This document shows, in pieces, positions 22,383-33,735 of a DNA stretch of 64,000 bases (position 1 is its first letter; each line of letters opens with the position of its first letter). The DNA is from Thinopyrum elongatum. Taxonomy: Eukaryota; Streptophyta; Magnoliopsida; Poales; Poaceae. The DNA is taken from the NCBI GenBank assembly GCA_011799875.1, contig CM022302.1:100814237-100878236 (forward strand). Reading direction: 5' to 3'. A program made the translations under genes and the position numbers. A model generated the notes under the pieces. The model searched no databases, had not been told where the DNA came from, and saw only the letters and a list, made by a program, of their open reading frames with translations.

Positions 22383-22560
22383 GTTTTGACCCGGCGTCGG
22401 CAACAATTATGACTCGGCGTCGGTAACAATGATGACTCGGCGTCGGCAGCAATTATGACCCGGCATCGCCAACAATCATAACCCGGTGTCTATAAATGGT
22501 CATGACCCGGGATCATCAGTTTTTATAACCCGGCAATTTTGGCAATGATAAACCGGCAAG
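22383..22560 (+). repeat. 26-28-bp tandem repeats in LARD interior
   Basis: Five or six copies of a unit around ATGACCCGGCGTCGGCAACA, decaying rightwards. No coding frame is conserved. Confidence 0.65.
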
Positions 22561-22863
22561 TTCTACATTTTCAAACCGGCTGATATCAGTTGAATATTTG
22601 AAGACCAATATTTTTATCAAATCAGAGCATTGAAGGCCGATTCAAATGGATTCTTTATTTTACAAAATATCTTCTGCAAGCAAATTGATTATGAAGCTGG
22701 TCTATTGATTCGGATTTTTCAGAAGAAATGACGAGGACTTAAGGATGATCAAGTGCTGGTTTATAAGAATATTTAAACCGGAGCACAACCCACCAAATTT
22801 GTTCTTGTGTTTATGTTGCAGATCAGTTTAACATGGATAAATCAAAATTAAACTGGGGGCTAA

Positions 22864-23520
22864 TGTCGGGGATATACCCCGCGGCGTAAACCGGCCGGAA
22901 GTATAACCTGGCCGGACTTGGCGGTTTATTTGAGACCCCGCTGACACTTGGCGATTCACTGGCGACCCGCCCTGACCTGGCGGTTTACAAGCATCCCGCT
23001 TGGTCATTATGACTCACTGGTGACCCGGCGGGCGGGTCAGATGGATGACAAGGCCCAAGGCCTAGAAGGCCGGTTTATATTAATGGTGGGCCGGTTTAAG
23101 AGGAAAGGCGTGAAGAATATTACCTTACAAGGAGTTAAAGGCCCGGGCTTGTATCTGGTTTGTAATAGAAGATAGACTAGTCCTACTAGGACTCCACATG
23201 TAACTCACCCCTCCAACTTATATAAGGAGGGGCGGGGCACCCCTAGAGGGACAAGTTCCACAAGTTTGACAAGTCTAAATAGATAGACAAATCAATGACT
23301 CTCGAGATGAGAGAGAGAGAAACACCGCCCTTGTAATCGAGATCATCATCAATATCAATGAAGCAGGATGTAGGCTTTTACCTCCATCATGAGGGGCCGA
23401 ACCAGGGTAAAATCTCGCGTCTCTCGTCCCACTCAACCCCTCTCAAGCTACCACATAGATGCGTTGGCCTCATGACTAAGTCCTTTCAACGAGGACATCT
23501 GCCGTGACAAATCCACGACA
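22864..23520 (+). repeat. 3' LTR of the LARD-like element
   Basis: Same length as the 5' LTR with nine substitutions by eye, eight of them transitions, and no indel. Its TATA copy is at 23218-23225 and the conserved downstream block at 23359-23413. Confidence 0.93.
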
Positions 23521-23525
23521 GGCCT

Positions 23526-23976
23526 CGTATGGGCCAAAAGACGTCGTGGGCCATACATGGGCCGAAAATGAAACAGGCTGGTACTATACTGGACGGCCCA
23601 CATGACGTTGTTTGGCTGATTTCGGGAATGCCATAACGGGCCGTGAGTTACTGGGCCGTAAAATGGGCTATATGCGAACAGACATTTAACAGGCTTTTCA
23701 TGGGCCAGCCCGCTATCTTTTGACCAAGTCAAACGGGCCGGCCTTTGTAAGCTAAATGGGCCAGTGTTGGGCCGTCGCACGTGTCGACATATCATAGGCG
23801 CGTATCTGACCCAATGATGAGCTGACACGTGTTTCCTCTGGCCAATGAGAATTTTACACATGGAAAATCGCCATTGGTCGTTGCTGTTAACGGGTTATTG
23901 GATCCAAAACCGGACCCGATAGATTAATGGCGACCCGTTATGGTGGATGCCACGTGTCAGTTACCCTTGACGAAAG
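23526..23976. repeat. CACTA-1 subterminal repeats, right part
   Basis: Resumption of the GGGCC-rich block after the LTR insertion up to about 23780, then a unique-looking stretch with ACACGTGT and CACGTG motifs (G-box-like). No coding frame is credible. Confidence 0.65.
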
Positions 23977-24051
23977 CACTTCCATGACGCGTCATTTATC
24001 GTCATGGAAGTGAACACTTCCATGATGATAATTTTGGTATTATCATGGAAC
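23977..24051. repeat. Two palindromes near the CACTA-1 right terminus
   Basis: CACTTCCATGACG (23977-23989) and CGTCATGGAAGTG (24000-24012) are perfect 13-bp inverted arms around a 10-base loop. A second hairpin follows, with arms TTCCATGATGATA and TATTATCATGGAA (12 of 13 paired). The shared core CTTCCATGA also recurs near the terminus as a CTTCCGTGATGA variant on the other strand. They are likely high-affinity sites for the element's DNA-binding protein; that is inference. Confidence 0.75.
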
Positions 24052-24081
24052 ACTTCTACGACAGCACAGGTATGACTATCT

Positions 24082-24181
24082 TGATTCTGTCATGAAATCT
24101 TCTTGGATGTACATGCATGACAGAAAACGTGACCTATTGTGACAAACACGTATCATCACGGAAGTGTATTTTTTTGTAGTG
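24082..24181. repeat. CACTA-1 right terminal region (TIR)
   Basis: Reads inward on the minus strand as CACTACAAAAAAATACACTT, the expected CACTA terminus. The left partner is outside the window. Confidence 0.8.
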
Positions 24182-24791
24182 CATGTACTTCCGCAAGCTC
24201 TCCCCTTCCTTTTGTGGAAGGAGCTGCAGATCGCTGGGTCATCCTGGTTCTTGATGGCCGCCCATGAAGGCGCCAACAAACTCATTGCACAGGTCATCCC
24301 ATGATGAGATGGAATTCTCCGGAAGGTGCATCAGCCATGACCTCACATTTGGCTTGAGTGCCAAAGGGAAGTAATTGGCAAAAACCTTCTAATTTGTTCC
24401 TCCGGCAGCTTGAACAGCGATGGTGTAGATGCTCAAGAACTCTGCCGGGTTCAACCTTCGATCATACTTTTCTGGTATTTCTGGCTTAAAACGCGGGCAG
24501 ATGGCCAACGGACTTGCCGCAGCTCGTGAGTGAAGGCGGGGCACCCAACCTCGAAAGGCAAGTATCCGCCTTCACTGGGCGCGGGTTCATCGATGTCTGG
24601 CCATTGCGCCTATCAGATGGGCGGCGGGTATCGCGGCGTCGTTCTATGGTGACACGCGCGTTCTTCCTCCGCCGATCTTCCAGGACCTACCGCTGATCTC
24701 GACGGGCCCGAGGGTCAGATAAAGCCATCGATACCTCGTCGGGCTCCTGGTTGCGTGGTTCTGGTTGCAGCCTTTGAGCTGGCTATCGTGG
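24182..24791 (-). pseudogene. Gypsy-A gag fragment (C-terminal part), interrupted by two CACTA elements
   Basis: On the minus strand the piece translates, with frameshifts and stops, to a recognisable retrotransposon gag core (a W-D-D-L-C-N-E-F stretch, then a G-E-S-L-R-K-Y tail at the left edge). CACTA-1 cuts it on the left at 24181 and CACTA-2 on the right at 24791. It joins the gag piece that continues at 48881. Gypsy gag proteins form the particle shell; this copy is inactive. Confidence 0.75.
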
Positions 24792-25060
24792 CACTACTAG
24801 AGAAAAGCCTAGCAATAGCACGGGTCAAATGCTTATCAGTAGCGTGGGTGGCCGCACTACTGATACGGCGCTACAGCTAACGCTTATTAGTAGCGCGGTT
24901 TGACCCGTGCTACTGCTATCTAGGGATAGCAGTAGCGTTCGTCCCCAACATGCGCTGCTGCTAATATCTGTAGCGCCCTAGCACAAAGAGCGCTACTGCT
25001 AAGACATCGCTGCTGCTAAAGCCATACCCCATGCTACTGTTATTAGTTTCTGAAAAAAAA
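24792..25060. repeat. CACTA-2 left terminus and subterminal repeats
   Basis: TIR CACTACTAGAGAAAA followed by about ten copies of TAGCAGTAGCG / GCGCTACTGCTA-like units in both orientations, several paired as hairpins. Confidence 0.85.
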
Positions 25061-25851
25061 ATTCTGCTCCATATTTTGTGCTGCTGAATTTTGTTTAGGG
25101 CTTTATACAATAAACTCTAGCATATCATACACATACAAATGTAATCATAGCATATACATACAAATAGTCTCATCAAATCATGTCATAATCATAATCATCA
25201 TCCAACACAAAGTGGTCTCTCATCATCATCTCAAAAATAGCGATACAAGTCTCGAATACTTGCAACTACATCGTCATCCATCTAAACAATGATATACGCG
25301 AGAAGAGCTATCACTATGAGTGATAGCGGAACTATGCAGTACATGAGGCGGCGGTTATGAGTCCTCTCTCACGCTAGCGTGAACCTCAAGTAACTAGTTT
25401 CTGCTTCTTGTCTGCTTTTGAAGCCTTTATGGCTGGCGCCCGAGACCCCCTCCACTTGCGCCTGACACTCAAGCCACTCGTCGTACACTCCCTGAACCTT
25501 CCCTTTGTACACGACATAGCAATGCTTCTTCGCCATCAAGAATCTAGGTACCTGTTAGAGATGCATCTTCATCAAGAGAATGTACAATCGTATATGCAAC
25601 AAAATATACTTGAGAAACACGAAAAAGAAAGGGTTAGCAACTAGAAGCAACATATAGTAAACATACAAATAATGAACGCAGTTTCATCGTACGCAAACTA
25701 ATTAACTAGAGGTACGTAGGTCATCGTACCCAAACTAAGAAAGTAGCGTTATGCAAGTTCGGCAGGGACCGTGGACATCACAAAGTTTCATCACTACAGA
25801 AACTATACAAGTTCAACCAACACATATCATCATCATCGGCATCGTAAATCA
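25061..25851 (-). other. 3' flank of CACTA-2 second gene
   Basis: AT-rich sequence between the gene's stop codon and the subterminal repeats, with ATCATCATC runs and CATACAAAT repeats. No coding frame is supported. It should hold the 3' UTR and polyadenylation region of the leftward gene. Confidence 0.55.
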
Positions 25852-28800
25852 CTAGAAGTTCCATCCTTCCATATCATCAAGGATGGACCCTAGCTTCTTG
25901 AATGGCGTGAGGTCCTGACGTTGCATGCCTATGCAAGTTCAGACATCAGCTCGCGATATAGGGCCGTGGTGGAACATCCCCTTCTCATCGATGACTTCTT
26001 TCATGATGATCGTCACAATGTCCCTCTGGATGCGAAAGAACTCATCTCTAAGTTTATAATCCGCTTCTCCATGATATTCTACCCACTTGCGGATATGATC
26101 ATCATTTTTTCTTGTCATGCGAAGCTTTTGGTGATCCGTTCTGAACTCCATCATGAGATGAGGAGGTAGAATCCATCGTTCTTGCTTGGTTTTGGGACAT
26201 GGATGCAGCAGAAGTTAGTTTTATGTGAGAAACCCGTCTTCTTGTTCCTTTGTTTCCTGATCTGCAGGTGGCCACCCCTCAAGCTGAAGCCTAGGAGAGC
26301 ATCATCTAGAATATTCATTATGTGGGTGTAGTCCTTCTTCTCGTAGTTTCTAGTAGGGTCGAAATACACGGCGTGGGAGACTCGCGGGTAAATAATGATA
26401 AGGACGGCGCGTCCGTTGCTGCGGGGAAAAAAACACCTCAAATTATTCTCCATATGAGCGAGAAGGAATGATTGAAATGTACGAAAGGGTTGTCCGGCAC
26501 TGACGTACTTTGGATGATAAGGCAGGAGGACAATTTCCTCGTCCTTATTCTGTACCATGAAGTTTTCGAGGTACTCCCTAGCAGTTTTATGCTCAAAGAT
26601 GGCGAGACTCAAGAAGGACTCGTGCATGTAGTATGGATCCGACATACAGATTTGCGAGACTTCTTCTCTCTTCATGACAGAGCTCATATGTAGCGCAAAA
26701 AGGCGGACGATTGTAAAATCGAGCTACCTTGTCAGAAACATCTCAAAGATATGGTCAAACCGCAGGAACAACACCTCCGCGGGCTGTGTGTCGACATAGC
26801 ACTTCCCCTCAGGCACACGAGCCGCGTATGTCGGATATCCTGGATCCTTCGAGGCTAATAGGCTTTTCTCAGTCGACAGCACATGGTCGTGCAGTCTCCT
26901 AAGATCCCCTGATAGTGCCTCCAGCGGTTTTGGCGGTAGCATCAGCTCGCCCGTGACATGGAACATGGCCGCACCTTTGACGGGTACACGCTCTTCAAAA
27001 TCCACCGTCTGGCTACTATGTGCTCTGGCTTGTTTGTAGGCAGCTGAGCCTATCTTCCCCGGTCTCTTCCTCTCCTTTTTCTTGGGCTGACCTTCCAGAC
27101 CTTTCCTTAACTCCTGCCCCAGTGTTGTCGTGCTAAGCACTGTACGACCCCCAGCTAGTTGAGCCTGTGTTGAGGCGGCATCTTCAGGCGTGTCCTGTGA
27201 GGATCGCATGAAGAGAGACTTCTTGCAATCCCTGCTAGGACGTTCCTGCCTGGGCAGATCATCCATATCCTAATCAGCATGTTGATAGCCCGAGTCGTCA
27301 TATGGCTGACTCATCATATCTAAGTCACCGTCATAGGCGCCTGTATTGAGGAACCTCATTGGGTCCTCCTCCATCTCATCATCCATTCTTTGTTCTATGG
27401 GGGCGATTACATCAGCCACTATTGGACCCCCTTCATCATGTCGTCCGCCGCTCTCACCCAGCACTACAGGCGCTGGTAATTGCGTAGGCGGGGTGGTGGT
27501 GTCCATACCTGCTTGTTGATGTGTGGTTATTGGTGTGCTCTCGGCCGGCTCTAGACGAAGAAGATTCTTCGGCCATAGCAGCACCCAACCCTTGCAGCTT
27601 CCAATCTGTAGTGGGGTCTCGTCGTCCTCTCCACCTAGCCATACTGGAGGAGGCAAATCCTCGTGCCCCGATTTCACACTCGGCAAGGTAACCCTAAAGT
27701 GCCCACTGGGCATCGGCTGGCCGTGGAACATGAGTTCCAAGGGCTTCGTTATCACCCCCTTTCCCACGTCCACCTTCTGGCCTTTGATCAAGTAGAGTAT
27801 GGTGCATGGGGTTTCGTCGGCCTGCAAACACATGCCTGCGTTGTAAAACATCCGAAAGGCAACGAAAATGGAATATTCTAGATATATGTTGGTGCAACAT
27901 GTAATTACCGTGAGGGCGTCGAGCTCAGCCAAAGACGAAGGCCCGCCTAGCGCGCCAGAGACTAAGGAAGGGCTGCTATGAGTGGGTGCAGGGGCGGGTG
28001 CGGGAGTAGGCCCGGTTGCATGAGCACATGATGGTGCGGCGGTGTTGTTCACCGAGTTGCTCCTGACGAAACTGGGCGTGGGGAAATCATCTACCGTCTT
28101 GTCTGGATTTTCGTTCATCCAGTTGATGATAGCCGGGATCAAGTTAGTAGCGAAATCATTTCTGCAGGCATGTACAGCTGCATCGACTACCTGTTGTAGC
28201 AACTCATTTTTCTCCTCGGCTGCTTTTTTCGCGTCCTCAGCTGCTTTTTTCTCGAACGCAAGCTTCACCTTCTCGTCGATGTCCGCCTGACTAAACTTCT
28301 TTTTCTGCTTCTTGGCCTCCGGGCCCTCGTTGTAAAACACCTTCCACGTGGCGCCGTCTCCGGCGCCGTGCACACATCCATATTGCGGCCGCTGTCCCAA
28401 AGGGAGACCCTTAAGTTCGTTCAAGGCCTGGTTGAGAGGGGTGTCCCACTTGGGCCTCATCGGCGTAGTAGGGCTTTCGGCTGCAAGCTGGTGTTGCTTC
28501 TCCTGTAGAAGGAACATGAACCATTTACGAATGTGTAGTCGAATTGATCAGGAGCTAAATGTAAGGTGGTAAAAGAATAATTACCAGTATTCTAATCAAT
28601 TTCCTCGTGATCTGGTCCGTGTATAAAACCTTCTTTTCCTTGTCCCACTTGTAGCGGGCCCTGATGAAGTCACGCTCCAAGGGGTTGGTGAACTTCGCGA
28701 AGGGGTCTGGGAGACCCGCGGCTTCACGTTTCACGTCCTCCTTATCCCATATGGGCCTTTTGCCAAGGTAGCCACGGCTTCCGAGGCGATGCTTCCCCGT

Positions 28801-29545
28801 GTTCCTTTGCTGAAGGCTCTTGAATTTTGCAGCCTTAGCCTTGGCTGCCTCGGTAGCGCAAGTGTCCTTGAACTTTTTGAACTCTTCTTCCGTAAGTATC
28901 GGATTTTCCTCCAGAATCTTGGACAGGGGTTCCTCAGCCTCAATAGCTCGTTTCACCCTCCCTTTCCAGGAGGCGAAATCATTGCTGAACATGCCCATGG
29001 TGTGATTGTTAATCTTTTTCATCTTCGGATCATCCCACGGTTGTTCTATGCTATCATCCCATTCGGGGAACTTGAATCTCTTGTGCAACTTCGTCAGGAG
29101 CAACTGCCTCAAATGTTCTTTACTCCTTAAGTCATTGTCGTTGATGCTCGCGCATTCCCGTAGGATGCATCCTACTTGGTTCCCATAGCACTTGCAAGGT
29201 TCTTCCGGCTCTAATGGCTCAAACTTGCTAGGGGCCATCTTTGTGATCACCAGTCGTCCGATGCCGAGGTTTTCGTATCCTCTGCTTCTTCTTTTCGGTA
29301 GCGGCATCGGCGTCGGTACCTTCCCCACCGGTATCTTCCCCGCCGGTACCTTCCCTGCCGGTCTCGGTGCCACCATCGGTGCCGATGCCGTCGATGTCGA
29401 TGTCGGCGTCAGTACCATCATCGAGGCCGACCTACAAACCTTGACTATGCTTAGCAGACAAAAAGTCGAGGTACTGTTGTTCACCCTCATAATCCATCTC
29501 GTCTGCATCTTGGTCAGAAGGCCCGGTTTCTTCGTTGTTCGACAT
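25852..29545 (-). pseudogene. CACTA-2 second gene: TnpA-region plus Ulp1-like protease domain, decayed
   Basis: Three exons fit GT-AG with phase 0: 29545-28585, 28502-27909 and 27821-25852 (introns 82 and 87 bp). The N-terminal part is acidic, then comes a helical basic region starting M-A-P-S-K-F, a coiled-coil Lys/Glu run with alanines, a DUF8039-like region, and a C-terminal part resembling C48/Ulp1 peptidases (S-H-A-V-Y-F-D with the likely catalytic His; a C-C pair further on). Proteins of this layout are the usual second product of grass CACTA elements. Breaks seen: a TAG about 110 bases into the first exon (or an unrecognised intron), a frameshift near 29275, in-frame TAG codons near 27268 and 26722, a one-base loss near 26155 and a TGA in a former CGA near 25935. 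Splice sites are intact, so decay came after the last active phase. Confidence 0.8.
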
Positions 29546-29866
29546 GTTTCCTATGATTAAGTCTCCTCGTTTAATTCTAAAACTATAATAAAATGAGAAA
29601 TGACATAAAAAAAAGGTCTATGGTTTGCCGGAATGCAGTTTGCCGGCAAATCCCGGCACTCGATATGCCTACTTTCTAGCACAAGTCATCCCAAAATTCA
29701 CGCGAAATTTCAGCATGACCTTTGCTAAAAAGTGGACATATCGAGCGCCTGAAATTCACCAGAACAGAAATGAATCAACATTCCGGCGATACATAGGCCA
29801 GTCGGATCATTTACCCTGCACATAATCATCATTTTCCAAATATGACATGTCCAAAACATCACATGT
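29546..29866 (-). other. 5' region of CACTA-2 second gene, related to TNP2 first intron
   Basis: Upstream sequence of the second gene. The stretch about 29720-29815 (CATGACCTTTGCTAAAAAG, GGACATAT, GAAATTCACC, CATAGGCCA) lines up with about 47863-47950 inside the 5' region of TNP2 (CATGACCTTCCCTAAAAAT, GGACATAT, GGAATTCGCC, CATAGGCAA). It is interrupted by Gypsy-B at 29867. Confidence 0.55.
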
Positions 29867-30844
29867 TGTCAGCGTACGACACCTATGGGATCCTAAGGGA
29901 CCCCTTTACAGTTCGGCAGGGAGAGAGGTATGCACAAAGAGCAGAACCAACGATCAACGCGGGGCGATTTTACCCAAGTTTGGGCCACTAATCAGCGTAA
30001 AACCCTACTCCTGCCTTGTTTTATTATCAGTGTTCTTGAGCCCAGGCTCCAGGAGCGCTTGCGATGAACAGTGCGTGTAAAGAGCAGCTACGCATGCAGA
30101 ATGGGCCAGAAGATCCTCCTCCCTGTAGCAGTTGCCTTGGGCCTCCTTTTATACGCTCAAAGGGGTCACCACAGTGGCAAACTGTACATACATTAAGGTG
30201 TAAAGTAGCTACAGGGTTATCACACATAACCACTAACGGATTAGGACGAACGCATTTATTGCACCGTGAGGTGTCCGTTTAGGTGTCCTCACTTTCTTGG
30301 GGATGGAAAAAGGGGCCATCCCATCAGCACCGCTTAAGCTCTCCTCCACTGGCGCATTGCCACGCATCCAGAGAAGGGCCCAGAATGTCGGGCTTGTTGC
30401 TATGTCGAAGCGGTAGCACAGTAGCAGAATCTTGCCGGGCACCGAATCTTGCCGGGCTTCGCGGGCCACCCCGGCAAGATCTTGCCGGGGAGGGCCAAAC
30501 CTTCGATCTTCAGTCTCCTTGTCTTCTGATCCTGGCGTTTTTGCCTTATTCTGAATCTTCTCCAGCTAACCCCCGGCAAGTCTTGCCATGGCAAGCCTTG
30601 CCGTGGATGTGGAGGGTACCTTGCCGGGAAGGCTTGCTTCCCGGAATGTCTATCTCGTTCTTGCTGGCACTGAGCTTGCTGGCAATGCGCAGACTTATTC
30701 CCGGCAAGTAAACCTTGCCGGAAACTGGTCCTTGAATACGTCCTTGAGTGAATTCCTTCTCCGCCATGGCCTTCCCGCCCGGAGGCTGCAACTTGCCGGT
30801 GCGTGTCCAGGGGTAGTGAACACCCCCTGTTTACTACACCGACA
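29867..30844 (-). repeat. Gypsy-B 3' LTR
   Basis: TGTCAGCG start and CACCGACA end on the plus strand. Minus-strand TATA box TATAAAAGG at 30153-30145. The conserved block shared with other LTRs lies at 29968-30020. Confidence 0.88.
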
Positions 30845-32655
30845 GGAGCCCCCGGGCCTGGGCCGGGCAAGCATGCACGGTGTTTGTCCGGGCTAGGCCC
30901 AAGAACACGCATCGGCTCACGCACGGCGAGAATTACCCGCCGCTCATGACTTTTAACTGCGCGCCAATGAATGGCGCATGTGAGCTTGTGATTTTGCCGG
31001 GCCTCGAGCTTGCCGGCAGCGTGGGCAAACAGAACAGGACAGCAGCAGGAGTTGTGGGCCCGAAAGGGAGCTCCACACCGTGTGATGAAGAGCCAGCCCT
31101 CGAGCCTTCCCCAAAAAGGGTACTATGGGTGAGCCGCTCGATTCATACACTCATCTCTACTGCTGCCGCCATATACTGCGAGTGCCCTACTGCCGTATTG
31201 CCGTCCTCCAGCATGGCGTCCCTGGCCTCCTCGCCTGCCGCGTGCTGCCAAGAATAAGGCTGCCACTGGGACCGTAGTGCTTTTTTTGCATACCTGTTGC
31301 TGTAACGGCACATACAAAGAAGCAATTTATCTTAGTTAAATCAATCTTTATGCATGTTACTTTATGCTGAATGAATGTATGCTTCCCCCTTGATTAATTC
31401 AGTCCTTGCACTTATTTTAGCCCCTATGCTGTCTGGAAACCTTGCCGGTGCGCACGTTTGCCGTGAGCGCTAGATGCGGGTCTTTAGCAGCCTGCTGGAA
31501 ACGCCGCCGCTGGCAAGGCGACTTGCCAGGCCAGAACACAGCTGCTAAGCTTGCCGAGCGGACTCGAGGCGAAGCTAGAGCGCGGGCTAACCACGACAAG
31601 GTTCCTCCGCATGCAGGTTGATGTACAAGGACAAAGAATTAATCAAGGTGACCCACGCTTGCCGAAAAACTTTCCGGTGCGCACGCTCCAGTCGGCAGTG
31701 CTTGAGGAACGGGTCCTAAGCAACTTGCCGGGAACGCTGCCTCCCGGAAAGGTTTACCTCCTCGGTGCTTATGCAGCCACCTAAATTGTCGAGCGGACTC
31801 GAGACAGCTAGGGGCGCAATTAGCCCCGAGAAGGCTCCTTCACGTGTAGGTATAAGAAGCAAGTGAGGATAGCAAAATGAACGTAATAAATCTTGGCAAC
31901 TTAGCTTTTCTTGCGAGGGCACTGCCAGCCGCCGAGCTTATTTTTTGCTCAAAGGGTGGTTGTCGGGAAACTTTTGACTTTAGCGGAGAACTTTGATATT
32001 CTCGACGCTAGCTTCCGGCAAGGAGTTGCCGGGAAAGTTCATGACGGAGGACTTCGTCGTTCTCGATGCTGGCTTCCAGCAAGCTTGTTGCCAGGAAGGC
32101 TTATGGTGGAGAACTTCGTCATTCTCGACGTCGAGAAGATTGGTCCAGAGGACGCTGCCAGCCCCCGGCCCACAACTGCGTTTAAATACGACAAGTTAAT
32201 TAGCATCTTAAAAGCATTTTAACTTGTGCATAACTTTATTTAGAGCTCTTCTTCACATGATTTTGTTTTTGCACAGTTGTCCCCTACGCTTGCCGGAATG
32301 CATCTTGATCGCGCACATCCTAGTCGATGGCGCTTAGGAATGGATCCTAGTTAGCAGCCTATTGAGGATGCCGCCTCCTCGAGAGCTTCACACTCCAAGA
32401 ACAAATGCGGCTGCACAGGTGTTGCTAGGCAGACCCGAACAACCAGGAGCACAGAATGTCTCAAGAGTGCTCCTTTGCACACAGGTTATGTGCAAAGAAC
32501 ATCATCATGGATAAATCAAATCAACAAAAAGCATTAAAGTTTTAGAACTTAGCTTTCTGTATGTGGAGCGGAGTCGCCATGGACGATGAAGCTGACGCGC
32601 CGACCGCTGGATCAGGTTCGCGCAACCTCGATCCCCCTACCTGGCGCGCCAAAGC

Positions 32656-33633
32656 TTTCGGCGTACGACACCTATGGGATCCTAAGGGACCCCTTTACGG
32701 TTCGGTAGGGAGAGAGGTATGCACAAATAGCAGAACCAACGATCGACCCGGGGCGATTTTACCCAGGTTCGGGCCACTAATCTGCGTAAAACCCTACTCC
32801 TGCCTTGTTTTATTATCAGTGTTCTTGAGCCCAGGCTCCAGGAGCGCTTGCGATGAACAGTGCGTTCAAAGAGCAGCTACGCATGCAGAATGGGCCAGAA
32901 GATCCTCCTCCCTGTAGCAGTTGCCTTGGGCCTCCTTTTATACGCTCAAAGGGGTCACCACAGTGGCAAAGTGTACATACATTGAGGTGTAAAGTAGCTA
33001 CAGGGTTATCACACCTAACCACTGACAGATTAGGACGAACGCATTTAATGCACCGTGAGGTGTCCGTTTAGGTGTCCTCACTTTCTTGGGGATGAAAAAA
33101 GGGGCCATCCCATCAGCACCGCTTAAGCTCTCCTCCACTGGCGTGTTGCCACGCATCCAGAGAAGGGCCCAGAATGTCGGGCTTGTTGCTGTGTCGAAGC
33201 GGTAGCACAGTAGCAGAATCTTGCCGGGCGCCGAATCTTGCCGGGCTTCGCGGGCCACCCCTGCAAGATCTTGCCAGGGAGGGCCAAACCTTCAATCTTC
33301 AGTCTCCTTGTCTTCTGATCCTGACGTTTTCGCCTTATTCGGAATCTTCTCCAGCTAACCCCCGGCAAGTCTTGCCATGGCAAGCCTTGCCGTGGATGTG
33401 GAGGGTACCTTGCCGGGAAGGCTTGCTTCCCGGAATGTCTATCTCGTTCTTGCCGGCCCTGAGCTTGCCGGCGATGCGCAGACCTATTCTCGGCAAGTAA
33501 ACCTTGTCGGAAACCGGTCCTTGAATACGTCCTTGAGTGAATTCCTTCTACGCCATGGCCTTCCCGCCCGGAGGCTGCAACTTGCCGGTGTGTGTCCAGG
33601 GGTAGTGAACACCCCCTGTTTACTACACCGACA
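32656..33633 (-). repeat. Gypsy-B 5' LTR
   Basis: Same length as its partner. Minus-strand TATA box at 32943-32935; conserved block at 32757-32807. The inner terminus has lost the canonical dinucleotide. Confidence 0.85.
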
Positions 33634-33735
33634 CATGTCCAAATATGGCATGTCCAAATTCCAAATATGGCATGTCCAAATTCCAAATATGACATGTCCA
33701 AATCACATGTCCACATATCACATGTGCACTTCAAA
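33634..33735. repeat. CATGTCCAAATATGG tandem repeats
   Basis: Four or five copies of a 22-24-bp unit CATGTCCAAATTCCAAATATGG. One copy precedes the Gypsy-B insertion (29836-29856), so the LTR element landed inside this small repeat and its TSD is part of the unit. Confidence 0.75.

Larger units (their letters stand above)
17609..23520 (+). mobile_element. Young non-autonomous LTR retrotransposon (LARD-like), TSD GGCCT
   Basis: Two 657-bp LTRs (17609-18265 and 22864-23520), both TGTC...GACA, flank a 4.6-kb interior. The 5-bp target duplication GGCCT is perfect (17604-17608 and 23521-23525). A primer-binding-site-like sequence follows the left LTR (TGGCGCCCACCATGAGGC, 18268-18285) and a polypurine tract AAACTGGGGGCTAA precedes the right LTR (22850-22863), so the element reads on the plus strand. 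The interior has no gag, protease, RT or integrase motif on either strand, so it must be mobilised by an autonomous relative. By eye the LTRs differ at 9 positions (about 1.4%), which at the commonly used grass LTR rate of 1.3e-8 per site per year is about half a million years. Confidence 0.93.
6869..24181 (+). mobile_element. CACTA-1 transposon, left end outside window
   Basis: The right terminus is ...TTTTTTTGTAGTG ending at 24181, which on the other strand reads CACTACAAAAAAATAC, a known Triticeae CACTA terminus type. Going leftward there are palindromes, GGGCC-rich subterminal repeats (split by an LTR element), a Transposase_24-type gene on the plus strand and a tandem array. The Copia at 1-6868 is inserted in the array, so the left part and left terminus are beyond the window. 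The element sits in the gag region of Gypsy-A; CAT follows the terminus but its partner copy cannot be checked. Linking the array and gene to this terminus rests on continuity and lack of any other boundary, so it is inference. Confidence 0.7.
29867..33633 (-). mobile_element. Gypsy-B: short non-autonomous LTR element, TSD CATGT
   Basis: LTRs of 978 bp each (29867-30844 and 32656-33633) flank a 1.8-kb interior. The target duplication CATGT is perfect (29862-29866, 33634-33638). The primer-binding-site-like TGGCGCGCCAGGTAGGGGG lies on the minus strand at 32633-32651, next to the right LTR, and a G-rich tract adjoins the left LTR, so the element reads leftward. The interior has no gag-pol; it contains many TTGCCGG and CTTGCCGGG-like repeats. 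LTRs differ by a few percent by eye. The inner end of the right LTR reads TTTCG where the left LTR has TGTCA, so the terminal TG is lost. Confidence 0.9.
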
